A DNA stretch of 64,000 nucleotides, taken from NCBI GenBank assembly GCA_934717555.1, contig CAKUYY010000001.1, positions 1 to 64,000 of the forward strand, in the 5' to 3' direction. The notes below the pieces were generated by a model. It ran no database searches, had not been told where the DNA came from, and saw only the letters and a list, made by a program, of their open reading frames with translations. Source of the stretch: an uncultured Clostridium sp. (GTDB lineage Bacteria; Bacillota; Clostridia; Oscillospirales; Acutalibacteraceae). Positions 1-7,376 of the stretch are shown piece after piece; position 1 is the first letter of the stretch, and every line of letters starts with the position of its first letter. The translations under genes were made by a program, and so were the position numbers.

Positions 1-346
1 GGGCCTTCCCGTCCCCAAAGAAAAGGGGGGCGGATATGGAAGTTCCTTCTATAGAAATCTGGCCGAAATGCGTCCCATAAGAGGGGAAAGTAAAAGAGCT
101 GGCATCTATGGTGGTTTCCTGAGCGGTTTGTTCCACCGGAGGTTTCTCAGCGGCAGAATCAAAGATGCTGTCAAATTCCTCGGAGGGACTTTTTCTTTCC
201 TCTAAGAAAATCAGACTGGCTATATCGCCGAACGGCCGCAGAATGGGCGACACTGCCAGATAGAGGACAAAAAATCCAAGACATAAAAAGATTATCGGAA
301 GAATGATAAAATTCTTCCGATAATTCCTACGATGATGATGTCTCAT
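1..346 (-). CDS. Sortase, class D-like, N-terminal part (runs off window edge)
   Basis: Only the first ~115 residues are inside the window. The protein opens with a basic stretch rich in His/Arg, one hydrophobic signal-anchor (about residues 14-33), an acidic linker and then YGTHFGQISIEGTSISAPLF followed by FGDG. That pattern (YG.xFG.I.I....I..PLF.GD) is typical of the start of the sortase beta-barrel, so a membrane-anchored cysteine transpeptidase is inferred; the catalytic His, Cys and Arg lie outside the window. ATG at 346 follows an AAGGA placed inside the end of the upstream gene, 5 nt away, so the two are co-transcribed. It could be a class B/D/E variant; class is uncertain. Confidence 0.72.
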   Translation of the reverse strand, partial: MRHHHRRNYRKNFIILPIIFLCLGFFVLYLAVSPILRPFGDIASLIFLEERKSPSEEFDSIFDSAAEKPPVEQTAQETTIDASSFTFPSYGTHFGQISIEGTSISAPLFFGDGKA

Positions 347-351
347 CCAGC

Positions 352-903
352 TTATTCCTTCACCAGGCGGTATTTATAGGCGGCGAATGCGGCCGCGCCC
401 AAGACACCCAGGATAACCACGCCGATGATAGCGGCGTTGGTGAAATCAGCCTGTCCGCCGGTCACCTTGATAGCGGCTTCAAAAGTTGCCACTGTGGTGC
501 CATTGGAATCAGTGATAACCACATCATTGCCGTTGACAATTGTAACTTTCAAACCAACGACAGAAGCGGCTTCCTGGGCAAAAGAAAGCAGAGCTTCTTT
601 ATGAGTGCGGCTTAATCCTTCAAAAGAGGTAATCTGATATTGTTTTACATAAGCTTTGGCCTCATCCACGATGGCGATGATCTGATTGGCCTGATCTTCC
701 GTGAGATCAATGGTATTGAGGTAATTTTCCGCCTGAACCATGTAGTTGTCTGGTACCGTCACGGTCTGTCCATTTACTTCCACGCCGGCCTCAATATAAT
801 CCAGAACCTTCTTTTCGCTGGAATTGATACCTGCCGCACATACGGAAACAGCGCTTACTGTGACCAAAGCTAGGACAGCCAGCATACTGATTAATTTTTT
901 CAT
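352..903 (-). CDS. Secreted, C-terminally membrane-anchored protein next to sortase
   Basis: The start at 903 is chosen because AAAGGGG lies ~10 nt upstream; an upstream in-frame GTG (921) would add six residues before the signal peptide. The 183-residue product has a Lys-Lys signal peptide (about 1-24, ending near VCAAG), an extracytoplasmic helical region starting NSSEKKVLDYIEAG, and a single hydrophobic segment near the C-terminus (AIIGVVILGVLGAAAFAAY) followed by a short basic tail. No LPxTG-like motif precedes the C-terminal segment, so it is not an obvious sortase substrate. It is directly upstream of the sortase gene and shares a strong promoter with it. Function is unknown; a partner or regulator of the sortase is an inference from position only. 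Confidence 0.75.
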   Translation of the reverse strand: MKKLISMLAVLALVTVSAVSVCAAGINSSEKKVLDYIEAGVEVNGQTVTVPDNYMVQAENYLNTIDLTEDQANQIIAIVDEAKAYVKQYQITSFEGLSRTHKEALLSFAQEAASVVGLKVTIVNGNDVVITDSNGTTVATFEAAIKVTGGQADFTNAAIIGVVILGVLGAAAFAAYKYRLVKE

Positions 904-962
904 AAGAGTTACCCCTTTCACAAAAATGGATAAGAAATGACTTGTTCCTGTTACTTTCTGTT

Positions 963-991
963 ATTATAGCAGGTCGTTTATATTTTGTAAA
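963..991 (-). promoter_or_regulatory. Promoter of sortase operon
   Basis: On the minus strand TTTACA (-35) is followed by 17 nt and TATAAT (-10), with a TGC extended -10. The two hexamers are the same as in the rpsO promoter at 6766-6794. Sits ~60 nt upstream of the ATG at 903. Confidence 0.75.
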
Positions 992-1028
992 TCGAAATTA
1001 TTCTATTGAAGAATTTTATTAAAATTTT

Positions 1029-1058
1029 TTCATACTTATGGGTAGTTTTACATATTAT
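1029..1058 (+). promoter_or_regulatory. Possible promoter of the small three-gene cluster
   Basis: TTCATA, 18 nt, TATTAT. The -10 is five of six but the -35 is weak. It would give a very short leader before GGAGGTGA and the ATG at 1079. Confidence 0.35.
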
Positions 1059-1078
1059 GGAAGGGGAGGTGATGAAAG

Positions 1079-1333
1079 ATGCAGAATCAAAACCACAAAA
1101 AAGGCCAGCCTTTGGATCAACTGGTGCAGCAGATCTCGCAGAAGATGGGGACGGACCCGAATAAGCTGCGTGCCTCCGCTCAAAAAGGAGATGTTTCCCA
1201 GGTGCTCAGCGGATTAAGCCAGGAGGACGCACAGAAGGTACAGAAAATCCTGTCGGATAAAAATGCGCAGGAAAAGCTGCTGGCAACTCCCCAGGCTCAA
1301 ATGCTTTTGAAAAAATTATTAGAGGGGAAATAA
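1079..1333 (+). CDS. Small soluble hypothetical protein (84 aa)
   Basis: Strong ribosome binding site GGAGGTGA ends ~7 nt before the ATG. The product is a Gln/Lys-rich, probably all-helical small protein with the heptad-like segment LSQEDAQKVQKILSDK and a Leu-rich C-terminus. No signal peptide or membrane segment. The next gene starts 3 nt after its stop, so it is the first gene of a three-gene operon of unrecognised proteins (1079-2143). I do not recognise the family; the tight cluster looks like a conserved clostridial set, but this is inference. Confidence 0.7.
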   Translation: MQNQNHKKGQPLDQLVQQISQKMGTDPNKLRASAQKGDVSQVLSGLSQEDAQKVQKILSDKNAQEKLLATPQAQMLLKKLLEGK

Positions 1334-1336
1334 TAG

Positions 1337-1687
1337 ATGGATGACCTAGCAGGCAAGATATCCGAGATACTCAGCAATCCCGAGAGCCTGGAAAAAATAA
1401 AGGGGTTATCCGGTCTGCTTGGTCAGCCTCCTCCGGCGCCTGAACCGGAGGAACCGCCTGCGAACACACCGGATATCGGCGCGTTGCTTCCCACTGATAC
1501 GCTACAGACAGTGATGAAGCTGGCCCCCTTGTTTTCCTCCCTGAAACAGGATGATGACAGCACCCGGCTTCTCCATGCGCTTCGCCCCCTTCTGGGGAAC
1601 GAGCGGCAGCACCGGCTGGATGAATCCATTAAAATGATGCAGATGATCCGTCTGCTGCCGTTGCTGAAAAAAAGCGGTATCCTGTAA
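1337..1687 (+). CDS. Hypothetical protein with Pro/Glu-rich linker (116 aa)
   Basis: Starts 3 nt after the preceding stop; translation is probably coupled, with AGAGGGG in the end of the previous gene as binding site. Residues ~1-28 form one helical segment (ISEILSNPESLEKIKGLSGL), then an acidic proline-rich linker (PPPAPEPEEPP), then a helical C-terminal half ending in MMQMIRLLPLLKKSGIL, amphipathic rather than transmembrane. Family not recognised. Both flanking genes run in the same direction, suggesting one complex or process. Confidence 0.68.
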   Translation: MDDLAGKISEILSNPESLEKIKGLSGLLGQPPPAPEPEEPPANTPDIGALLPTDTLQTVMKLAPLFSSLKQDDDSTRLLHALRPLLGNERQHRLDESIKMMQMIRLLPLLKKSGIL

Positions 1688-1735
1688 ATCAGGCGGCTGA
1701 AAGAGGTATTCCAATGGCTATGAGGTGAACAACAG

Positions 1736-2143
1736 ATGAACAGCCATCAGAATCCAGAGGAGATGCAGAGGCTTCAACAGGAAGCGGTGCGCCGGGCGCA
1801 GGAAATGCAGGCCAGGGCCCGGACGCCTCAAAAGGGTTCGCACAGCCCGGACACGGTTTCCCACGGACAGCGGCGGCCCGAATTTTTTGCAGGAGGCCCT
1901 TCTTCCGCCGGCGACCATTCCCGGTCAGAGCAAGAAAGAGAAGAACAGCCACCCGAATGCCCGCCCAGCCCCCCGCCGGAACGTCGTCCCATGGTACCTG
2001 TCCCCCAGAAGGGAATGCAGGACATCTTTGGCGCTTTGATGAGCGACAGCGAACGCACAATGATCCTGGTGCTGATTTTACTTTTGGTAAATGAAGGCGC
2101 GGATATGGGGCTCGTGTTGGCGCTGATGTATCTAATCATTTAA
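1736..2143 (+). CDS. Hypothetical protein with C-terminal hydrophobic segment (135 aa)
   Basis: An ATG at 1736 follows a short gap after the second gene; AGGTGAAC lies just upstream. The N-terminal ~90 residues are Gln/Arg-rich, charged and probably disordered (MQRLQQEAVRRAQEMQARAR). The last ~40 residues (DIFGALMSDSERTMILVLIL.. ending LVLALMYLII) form two short hydrophobic segments, so the protein may be tail-anchored. Third and last gene of the small cluster; an intrinsic terminator follows immediately. Function unknown. Confidence 0.68.
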   Translation: MNSHQNPEEMQRLQQEAVRRAQEMQARARTPQKGSHSPDTVSHGQRRPEFFAGGPSSAGDHSRSEQEREEQPPECPPSPPPERRPMVPVPQKGMQDIFGALMSDSERTMILVLILLLVNEGADMGLVLALMYLII

Positions 2144-2146
2144 AAA

Positions 2147-2180
2147 AGAGCAGAAACCCAGATGGGCTTCTGCTCTTTTT
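2147..2180. terminator. Bidirectional intrinsic terminator
   Basis: AGAGCAGAAACCC pairs with GGGCTTCTGCTCT across a 4-nt loop (one mismatch), with A-rich and T-rich flanks on the two sides. It separates the plus-strand small cluster from the convergent YibE/F gene and probably serves both. Confidence 0.85.
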
Positions 2181-2194
2181 GTCACCTCAAGACA

Positions 2195-3436
2195 TTAGCT
2201 ATGTTTAGATAAGGCGCGGGCAGGATCGGTTTCCTCCTGGGACGGGACAGGGGCTGGTGGAAAAGGAAGCTTCTTTCCGCGACCTTTTATCAGTTTGGTA
2301 TACGCGTAGGAACAGACTAGGGAGGAAATGGGGACTGTGAGAATAACCGCGATGGTACCGGACAGCCCCTGCGCCATTTCCAAGGTGATGAAATCAGAAT
2401 TCATCAGCTGTTCAAAAGGCAGCTGGTAGGAGAACATCACCAGTACAGTGGTAAGGCAGCTGCCTACAAACGCTAAGATCAAGGTATTGGACATGGTTCC
2501 GATCATGTCCTTGCCGATATGTAAGCCGGAGGCGAAGAGCTGCCCGGCGGTTAGCTCAGGTTTGTGCTCATGTAGCTCCCAGAGGGCGCTGGCGATCGAC
2601 ATAGCCACATCCATGACGGCCCCAAGGGAGGCGATCAGGATGCTGGCGAACAGGATGTCCTGGATGCGCAGACCAGTGGACTGGGAAATCAGGATAAGGT
2701 CCTCGGAATCGCTGGTATTAAAACCTGAAATATGGAGGAAGACAGAAAACAGGGAAAACACAATACCGGCACATACCACCCCCGCCGCGGTGGAGAAGGT
2801 AGCGCATAGGGTTTTGGAACAGGTGCCGTTCATTAAAAACAGGGTGACAGCCGTCGTGACAAGCACAGTAAAGATACAGGTGATAACGGGGGAATAACCA
2901 TGGTAGATCATGGGAATCATCAAACCCAGGATAACCGCGCAGGTAAACAGCAGGCCAATGGCGGAGCGCACGCCTTTGCTGCGCCCGACCACCACCATGA
3001 TGACGAGAAACAGCAGGCCCATAACCAATAGAGCGGGGACACGGTTGTACTGGTAAACCGTGATATAGGATTCTATATTTTCCGGCTGGTCAATACAGGC
3101 AATGAAGGTATCCCCTTCCTGCAAAAAGACATTATGGGTGGTACTCAGGTTATTAAAGACCTCCGCGGTCTGGCCGGCGCGGTCGCCGGATAGGAAAGTG
3201 GCGTTGATTGTCTGCGTTCCATAATACCGCCCGGGAACATTGGGGTCCTCTGTGAGATCCTGTTGCGTAATGGAATTAACTTTTGCCCGTTCATATCCCA
3301 AAGTGGAGTTGTTGTAGCGCAGATAGTCGTTGGGGTTGGACGCATGAAACCAATAAATAAAGATACCAAAAAGGATAATGACAACTGCCAGTATAATATC
3401 TGTCACGGTAATTTTTTTTCGTTTGAAACCTGTCAT
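2195..3436 (-). CDS. YibE/F family multi-pass membrane protein
   Basis: The ATG at 3436 is preceded by AGGAG at 5 nt spacing; an upstream GTG start would add ten residues. The ~413-residue product has an N-terminal membrane segment (DIILAVVIILFGIFIYWF), an extracytoplasmic domain (~35-130), then seven or so membrane helices (LLVMGLLFLVIMVVVGR onward) with conserved-looking GAVMDVAMSIASALWEL and IGKDMIGTMSNTLILAFVGS. This matches the YibE/YibF family (Pfam PF07907), whose transport role is not established. The gene downstream of 3494 has the same orientation with a 57-bp gap, so both may share a transcript. Confidence 0.82.
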   Translation of the reverse strand: MTGFKRKKITVTDIILAVVIILFGIFIYWFHASNPNDYLRYNNSTLGYERAKVNSITQQDLTEDPNVPGRYYGTQTINATFLSGDRAGQTAEVFNNLSTTHNVFLQEGDTFIACIDQPENIESYITVYQYNRVPALLVMGLLFLVIMVVVGRSKGVRSAIGLLFTCAVILGLMIPMIYHGYSPVITCIFTVLVTTAVTLFLMNGTCSKTLCATFSTAAGVVCAGIVFSLFSVFLHISGFNTSDSEDLILISQSTGLRIQDILFASILIASLGAVMDVAMSIASALWELHEHKPELTAGQLFASGLHIGKDMIGTMSNTLILAFVGSCLTTVLVMFSYQLPFEQLMNSDFITLEMAQGLSGTIAVILTVPISSLVCSYAYTKLIKGRGKKLPFPPAPVPSQEETDPARALSKHS

Positions 3437-3493
3437 AAGAACTCCTGCCCGGTGTCTAAACACCAATTTATATGAATAAAGTCATACAGGAAA

Positions 3494-4213
3494 TTATTCC
3501 ATTCCCTGCGCCAAAAGGGTTACTTTGATTTGGGCGCCGTTGAGAGGGGTCTGCCCGTCCATTGCATAAGTATCATACCGGACTGTCGCTGCGTATTCCC
3601 CGGCGGATAGTGGATGGGAAAGGGAGATGTTCTGAACCCCTTTCCCTGGTGGGATCAGTTCGGAACGGTAAAGTTCCGTACCGTCTTCCAAGGTTAAATG
3701 GATAACAAAATAGCAGTTGTTGGCCTCGGGGTTCCGGAAATCTACAGTAACTTCTGTGGAATCTGCGGCGATAGGAATGGACTTATATCCCGGGATCTCG
3801 ATATGATCCCCTGCTGTGCCTCCTTGATTGAATTCGTTGCTGTCGGAATAATCCGTGGCGTTGGGATCTAACCCCAGTGCAGTGGGGATGGGGCTGGAGG
3901 GGAGGAAAAACGCCACCGCAGCTATCAATAAGACACATACCGCCGCGATACCGGCCCGCAGGGGGAGGCGGTTGCACAGTACCGCAGCATAACTCTGGCC
4001 ATCGGCGCTGGGCAAATACCCCTTCACTCCGTAGATGAGACGGTTATGGGAGTGATAGTTACATAGAGGGAGAGCATGCAAACTTTGGACACTCATCTGT
4101 TGATTGGTGGGGAGAATTTCACCGTTAATGTGATAATCCTTATTAGGATAAAGGGCTTTGAGGTCTTTTTTGCGCAGCAGGGTGTCGGAAAGTGCTTGGG
4201 ATGTCTGTTCCAT
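3494..4213 (-). CDS. Bitopic membrane protein with extracellular beta domain, unknown function
   Basis: The 239-residue protein has a soluble N-terminal ~85 residues (with YPNKDYHINGEILPTN), a single membrane helix (AGIAAVCVLLIAAVAFFLP), then an extracytoplasmic ~135-residue region predicted to be beta-rich (VDFRNPEANNCYFVIHLTLE.., and NGAQIKVTLLAQ). A short Lys/Arg-poor N-terminus and no signal peptide imply N-in topology. AAAGGA lies ~11 nt before the ATG. The extracellular part resembles an Ig-like or accessory domain, but I do not recognise the family. It lies between the phosphatase and the YibE/F gene in the same direction. Confidence 0.7.
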   Translation of the reverse strand: MEQTSQALSDTLLRKKDLKALYPNKDYHINGEILPTNQQMSVQSLHALPLCNYHSHNRLIYGVKGYLPSADGQSYAAVLCNRLPLRAGIAAVCVLLIAAVAFFLPSSPIPTALGLDPNATDYSDSNEFNQGGTAGDHIEIPGYKSIPIAADSTEVTVDFRNPEANNCYFVIHLTLEDGTELYRSELIPPGKGVQNISLSHPLSAGEYAATVRYDTYAMDGQTPLNGAQIKVTLLAQGME

Positions 4214-4288
4214 ATTGCAATTGATTCCTTTCTCGTTAAGTCAAACCGATCTATTCAATAAAAATCGGAACCTTTGAAAAATCGGTTA

Positions 4289-4322
4289 GGAGGGAAAGCC
4301 GGCTGACAGCCGGTCCCCCTCC
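4289..4322 (-). terminator. Intrinsic terminator after the phosphatase gene
   Basis: On the minus strand CCGGCTG/CAGCCGG forms a core stem, extended by GGAGGG/CCCTCC with an internal loop; T-stretches follow about 10 nt later. Moderate quality because the U-run is not immediate. Confidence 0.5.
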
Positions 4323-4357
4323 TTTTCCGGATAGCTATGAAGATTTGAAAGGTACGA

Positions 4358-6094
4358 TTATTCGCCGTAAGCAGAGGTAAAGATAACCGTTCCCTGATAA
4401 TCGCCTGCGGAAGCGATGGTAGAGGCATCCACAGTGATTTTACCATTCTGAACGCCGGCGTTATCAAAGGAAGCGAACAAGCCGCCTACGGTCAGAGCCT
4501 GATCCTGGGGATCCAACAAGTTATAGGACAAATTAGAGGAACCGTTGTTGAGCTGGAAAGTACGGGCGGCATCCGCTGGGGCAACGGTAACATCTACATG
4601 GCCGGATTCCGTGCCTTTCACAAAGTCTTTTACTTCAATCTGGAACGGAGTGGAGACAACAGTACTGCCTGCGGTCTTTTGCAGCTTGCCCAGGTCGATG
4701 GTAGCCGGGATGGAGATGCTATAGCTGGGCTCAATGGAAGCTTCCGCGGTGATGGTGGTGTTTGCGGTGGCTTCCGGCATGACTTCCTGGGTTTTATTGA
4801 TGGTGAAATCGTCTACGATAGAGCCGTCATTGACACGATAGGTGATCATCCGCATGGAAGTATCGGTCATTTCAATCTTGGTGATGTTGGGGACGCGCTC
4901 CTGGTTCTGAACGGCGGCGAAGGGGAATTCACTGTTCTTCATGGTGTAGAATTTACTGCCGCTGGCAGAGTTTGCGGTGAGATACAGGGTCCCGGAAGGA
5001 TTGGTGACGCTGCTCAGAGCGGAACCGTCTTCATTTCTCTGCACATCCGGGGTGGTGCCGTTCATCATATAGCTTCTGGTGTACACATGGTCGTGGCCCA
5101 TCAGCACGGCGTCGATACCCAGCTCAGAGAACACGGGGACCAGCTGGTCGCGGCGGGCCAGGATATCGCTGTCAAATGCGTGGCTGGCAACGCTGTATAC
5201 GGAATGGTGGAATACAACAATTTTCCATTTCGCGTCGGGATTGGCGGCGATGGCTTCTTCCATGAAAGCCTTATGTTCCGCTGTGCTCTGGTTGTTGGAG
5301 TTGAGGTCCATAAACAGGACGCCGTTGTAAGTGTACCAATAGTCCCCGCCGGCATCGGTAGCGCCTTTGGTGCTGTCCATGTTGGGCATGGTGAAGTAGG
5401 ACTGGAAGGGGTTGTCGTCACGGCCGTTGGAGCTGTCATGGTTGCCGATAGAAACCGCGGTGGTCAGGCTGGCCAGGGCATCGTTGGTATAACCGCTGTA
5501 CTGGGTGTGGTTGTTGTAAGTGTTGACCTGGTCGCCGGCGCTGATCAGGAAGCTGGCGTCGGAAAGGTTTTTATTGATAAAATCCAGGGTATTGGCCCAT
5601 CCGGTGGGGTCGGTGCTCATGCTGCCCGCGCCGATCTGGGGGTCGCCCGCCAGCAGGAAGCTAAAGCTGGTGGATCCGGAAGTCTCGATGGTGTATACGT
5701 CGGACCACTTGCCGTCATTGCCCACCCGGTAGAGGTAATCTTCATCATAGGTGAGAACATCCACGGTCGCCTTATTGCTATAGTAGTTGGTCCCGGCAAC
5801 CGGGGTGGAAACCGCGTCGTATTCCTTGCCGCTCCAAACACCGGAGAAATCGCCGCCGGGCACATCGCTCTTATGGGCTAACTGTACCTTTCCGGGAGTA
5901 GCGCTCAGGGAAAGCCAAGTGATGGTGCGCTGCTGCTCGTTGGAACCAATGCCCAAAGAAACAGATTTGATGGAAGGCTCTTCTTCCTGAGCGACAGAGG
6001 CGGAAGCGGTGGGCTCCACCTGGGCGTTAACGGCAGTAGCGCCGGCAGCCACCAGGAGGGACAGAGCCAGGGATGCGGCTAAAAAACGTTTCAT
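4358..6094 (-). CDS. Secreted purple acid phosphatase-like metallophosphoesterase
   Basis: Predicted binuclear-metal phosphomonoesterase acting outside the cell. Signal peptide at 1-25 (ending VNAQ), a purple-acid-phosphatase N-terminal fibronectin-like domain (~45-140), then the calcineurin-like core with GDPQIG (D151), GDQV (D188), GNHD (N218/H219), VFHH (H296/H297) and GHDHVYTR (H334, H336). The first motif is DPQ rather than the usual DxH, so the metal site differs slightly from classical members. A ~140-residue beta-rich C-terminal domain follows and could bind a surface. The ATG at 6094 is preferred over 6100 because AGGA sits six nt before it but directly abuts the other. A PhoP-like box lies upstream, suggesting induction by phosphate starvation. 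Confidence 0.88.
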   Translation of the reverse strand: MKRFLAASLALSLLVAAGATAVNAQVEPTASASVAQEEEPSIKSVSLGIGSNEQQRTITWLSLSATPGKVQLAHKSDVPGGDFSGVWSGKEYDAVSTPVAGTNYYSNKATVDVLTYDEDYLYRVGNDGKWSDVYTIETSGSTSFSFLLAGDPQIGAGSMSTDPTGWANTLDFINKNLSDASFLISAGDQVNTYNNHTQYSGYTNDALASLTTAVSIGNHDSSNGRDDNPFQSYFTMPNMDSTKGATDAGGDYWYTYNGVLFMDLNSNNQSTAEHKAFMEEAIAANPDAKWKIVVFHHSVYSVASHAFDSDILARRDQLVPVFSELGIDAVLMGHDHVYTRSYMMNGTTPDVQRNEDGSALSSVTNPSGTLYLTANSASGSKFYTMKNSEFPFAAVQNQERVPNITKIEMTDTSMRMITYRVNDGSIVDDFTINKTQEVMPEATANTTITAEASIEPSYSISIPATIDLGKLQKTAGSTVVSTPFQIEVKDFVKGTESGHVDVTVAPADAARTFQLNNGSSNLSYNLLDPQDQALTVGGLFASFDNAGVQNGKITVDASTIASAGDYQGTVIFTSAYGE

Positions 6095-6181
6095 GTTCAT
6101 TCCTCGCTTTTCTTTACTTTAACATGGGATAATTGCACAGGGGCCTGATTGCCTCGCTGTATTTTTATCTTAGAATTTTTC

Positions 6182-6208
6182 TGTTAAAGGAAGATTAAGG
6201 AAACTTAA
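6182..6208 (-). promoter_or_regulatory. Candidate PhoP box upstream of phosphatase
   Basis: On the minus strand three direct repeats TTAAGT, TTAATC and TTAACA begin 10 and 11 nt apart. This matches the known Bacillus-type Pho box arrangement (TT[AT]A[CT]A repeats about 11 bp apart). No fully convincing -10 was found; TAAGAT at 6172-6167 is possible. Confidence 0.45.
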
Positions 6209-6348
6209 AAGGCTTGTAATGGAATGGCGGGGGAAACTTATAAAAAATAAGAAAATTCTTCCTATCTTTTATACAAAATAGCGGAGAAAAGAGGTATAAT
6301 CATATAGGAAGAATAGGAGGTTGCCTACAAGGGAAAGGGGTGCTTGAT

Positions 6349-6747
6349 ATGAAGAAAAAATACGGCGCTTTATTTTGTGCGATTTTGGCTCTTGTTTTCA
6401 TGGCGTTGCCTTTCAGTATGACCCTTACTTTCGCTGCGGGGCCGGATAATCAGATTAAGAAGGTTTTTTCTTACTTTGATCTCACGGCGGTGGGGTACGC
6501 AAACCCTTTCCCTTTTTTGACCGCGATCCTCTGTATAGCGGGTATTATGGTTCTCCTTATATATAGGAAAAGGCGCCGGCTGCCCGCGCTGGCCTGCTTG
6601 GTTTTATCAGCGCTCACGGCGGGGATATGTTTGTTTTTCTCTGGAGTTCCCAATGGATGGGAATTTGCTGTATTCTTTTTGCTGGTCCTATCTGTTTTGC
6701 TCCTGATTATGGAAAACGTCGGGAAAAACACAAAGGAAATCCCTTAA
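6349..6747 (+). CDS. Small four-helix membrane protein, unknown
   Basis: The ATG at 6349 follows AAAGGGG with 8-nt spacing; an upstream in-frame GTG (6340) would sit on top of the binding site. The product (~132 aa) has four hydrophobic segments (ALFCAILALVFMALPFSM; FLTAILCIAGIMVLLIY; ALACLVLSALTAGICLFF; FAVFFLLVLSVLLLIM), with a short basic RKRRR loop after the second. A TATAAT at 6295-6300 may be its -10. No recognised family. Transcribed divergently from the phosphatase. Confidence 0.65.
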   Translation: MKKKYGALFCAILALVFMALPFSMTLTFAAGPDNQIKKVFSYFDLTAVGYANPFPFLTAILCIAGIMVLLIYRKRRRLPALACLVLSALTAGICLFFSGVPNGWEFAVFFLLVLSVLLLIMENVGKNTKEIP

Positions 6748-6765
6748 AATGCGCTTTCCTGCATC

Positions 6766-6794
6766 TTTACAAAGCAGGGGGAGCATGCTATAAT
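6766..6794 (+). promoter_or_regulatory. rpsO promoter
   Basis: TTTACA, 17 nt, TATAAT, with TGC extending the -10. Expected start near 6801 gives a ~100-nt leader before rpsO. Confidence 0.8.
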
Positions 6795-6825
6795 AAAAAA
6801 ACAATTATGCCCCTTTCCCGGTTCT

Positions 6826-6854
6826 AGGTGTAAGCCCCAATGGGGAATTCACCT
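6826..6854 (+). promoter_or_regulatory. Small hairpin in rpsO leader
   Basis: AGGTG pairs with CACCT and, inside, CCCC pairs with GGGG over an AAT loop, leaving an internal loop (TAAG against AATT). S15 autoregulates through differing leader structures in many bacteria; that this hairpin has such a role is inference. Confidence 0.45.
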
Positions 6855-6900
6855 GCCTTCTACTGTGAATGTGGGTAAATCTATGATAGAGGTGAAAGCA

Positions 6901-7164
6901 ATGCTGAAAGAAGAAAAGAACGCGATTATCAAAGAGTATGCCCAGCACGAGGGAGATACCGGTTCCCCGGAAGTACAGATCGCTCTGCTGACCAAAAGAA
7001 TCAATGATCTGACCGAGCACCTGAAAGTGCACAAGAAGGATCATCATTCCCGCCGCGGCCTGCTGAAAATGGTAGGACAGAGAAGAAATCTGCTCAACTA
7101 CCTCACAAAGGTTGACATTGAGCGCTATCGTGCCATTATCGCGAGACTGGGTATCCGTAAATAA
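6901..7164 (+). CDS. rpsO: 30S ribosomal protein S15
   Basis: Binds 16S rRNA helices 20-22 early in small-subunit assembly. The 87-residue product starting MLKEEKNAII matches the usual S15 length; GAGGTGAAA precedes this ATG, whereas an in-frame upstream ATG would add a non-homologous 12-residue extension. Conserved signature elements GDTGSPEVQIALLT, HKKDHHSRRGL and RRNLLNYL are present. It sits upstream of pnp, the common bacterial order, but a strong terminator and a separate long leader lie between them. Confidence 0.97.
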   Translation: MLKEEKNAIIKEYAQHEGDTGSPEVQIALLTKRINDLTEHLKVHKKDHHSRRGLLKMVGQRRNLLNYLTKVDIERYRAIIARLGIRK

Positions 7165-7180
7165 TTGGGTTTGTCATAGG

Positions 7181-7216
7181 GGCAGGCGGCTTCGGCTGCC
7201 TGCCTTTAGGCTTTTT
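7181..7216 (+). terminator. rpsO terminator
   Basis: GGCAGGCGGC and GCTGCCTGCC form a 10-bp stem (one G-U) closed by a UUCG tetraloop, then TTTAGGCTTTTT. Confidence 0.9.
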
Positions 7217-7242
7217 GTAAGCGTCCCTTTTTTTCATCCATG

Positions 7243-7338
7243 GCAAAGGGAAACTGCCAATGGTTTTAGCAGTAAAACGAACACCCGAAACCCTTTTCGG
7301 ATGCTGGTTTCATTGCTAAACCCGTTGTTTCCCTTTGC
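7243..7338 (+). promoter_or_regulatory. Nested three-stem leader of pnp
   Basis: Outer stem GCAAAGGGAAAC (7243-7254) with GTTTCCCTTTGC (7327-7338), 12 perfect pairs; middle stem GGTTTTAGCA (7262-7271) with TGCTAAACC (7314-7322), one bulge; inner stem CCGAAA (7285-7290) with TTTCGG (7295-7300). The ribosome binding site AAGGAGG begins 26 nt after the outer stem. In E. coli PNPase represses itself through an RNase III-cleaved leader stem; a similar role here is inferred. Confidence 0.7.
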
Positions 7339-7376
7339 ATCATTTGATTGAAACAAAATTTTTAAGGAGGAACAAC

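Noticed and set aside
4598..5881. 427-codon open frame on the plus strand
   Set aside because: Fully antisense to the phosphatase gene, which has signal peptide and metal motifs; the Gly/Val-rich translation is a codon-bias shadow without a binding site.
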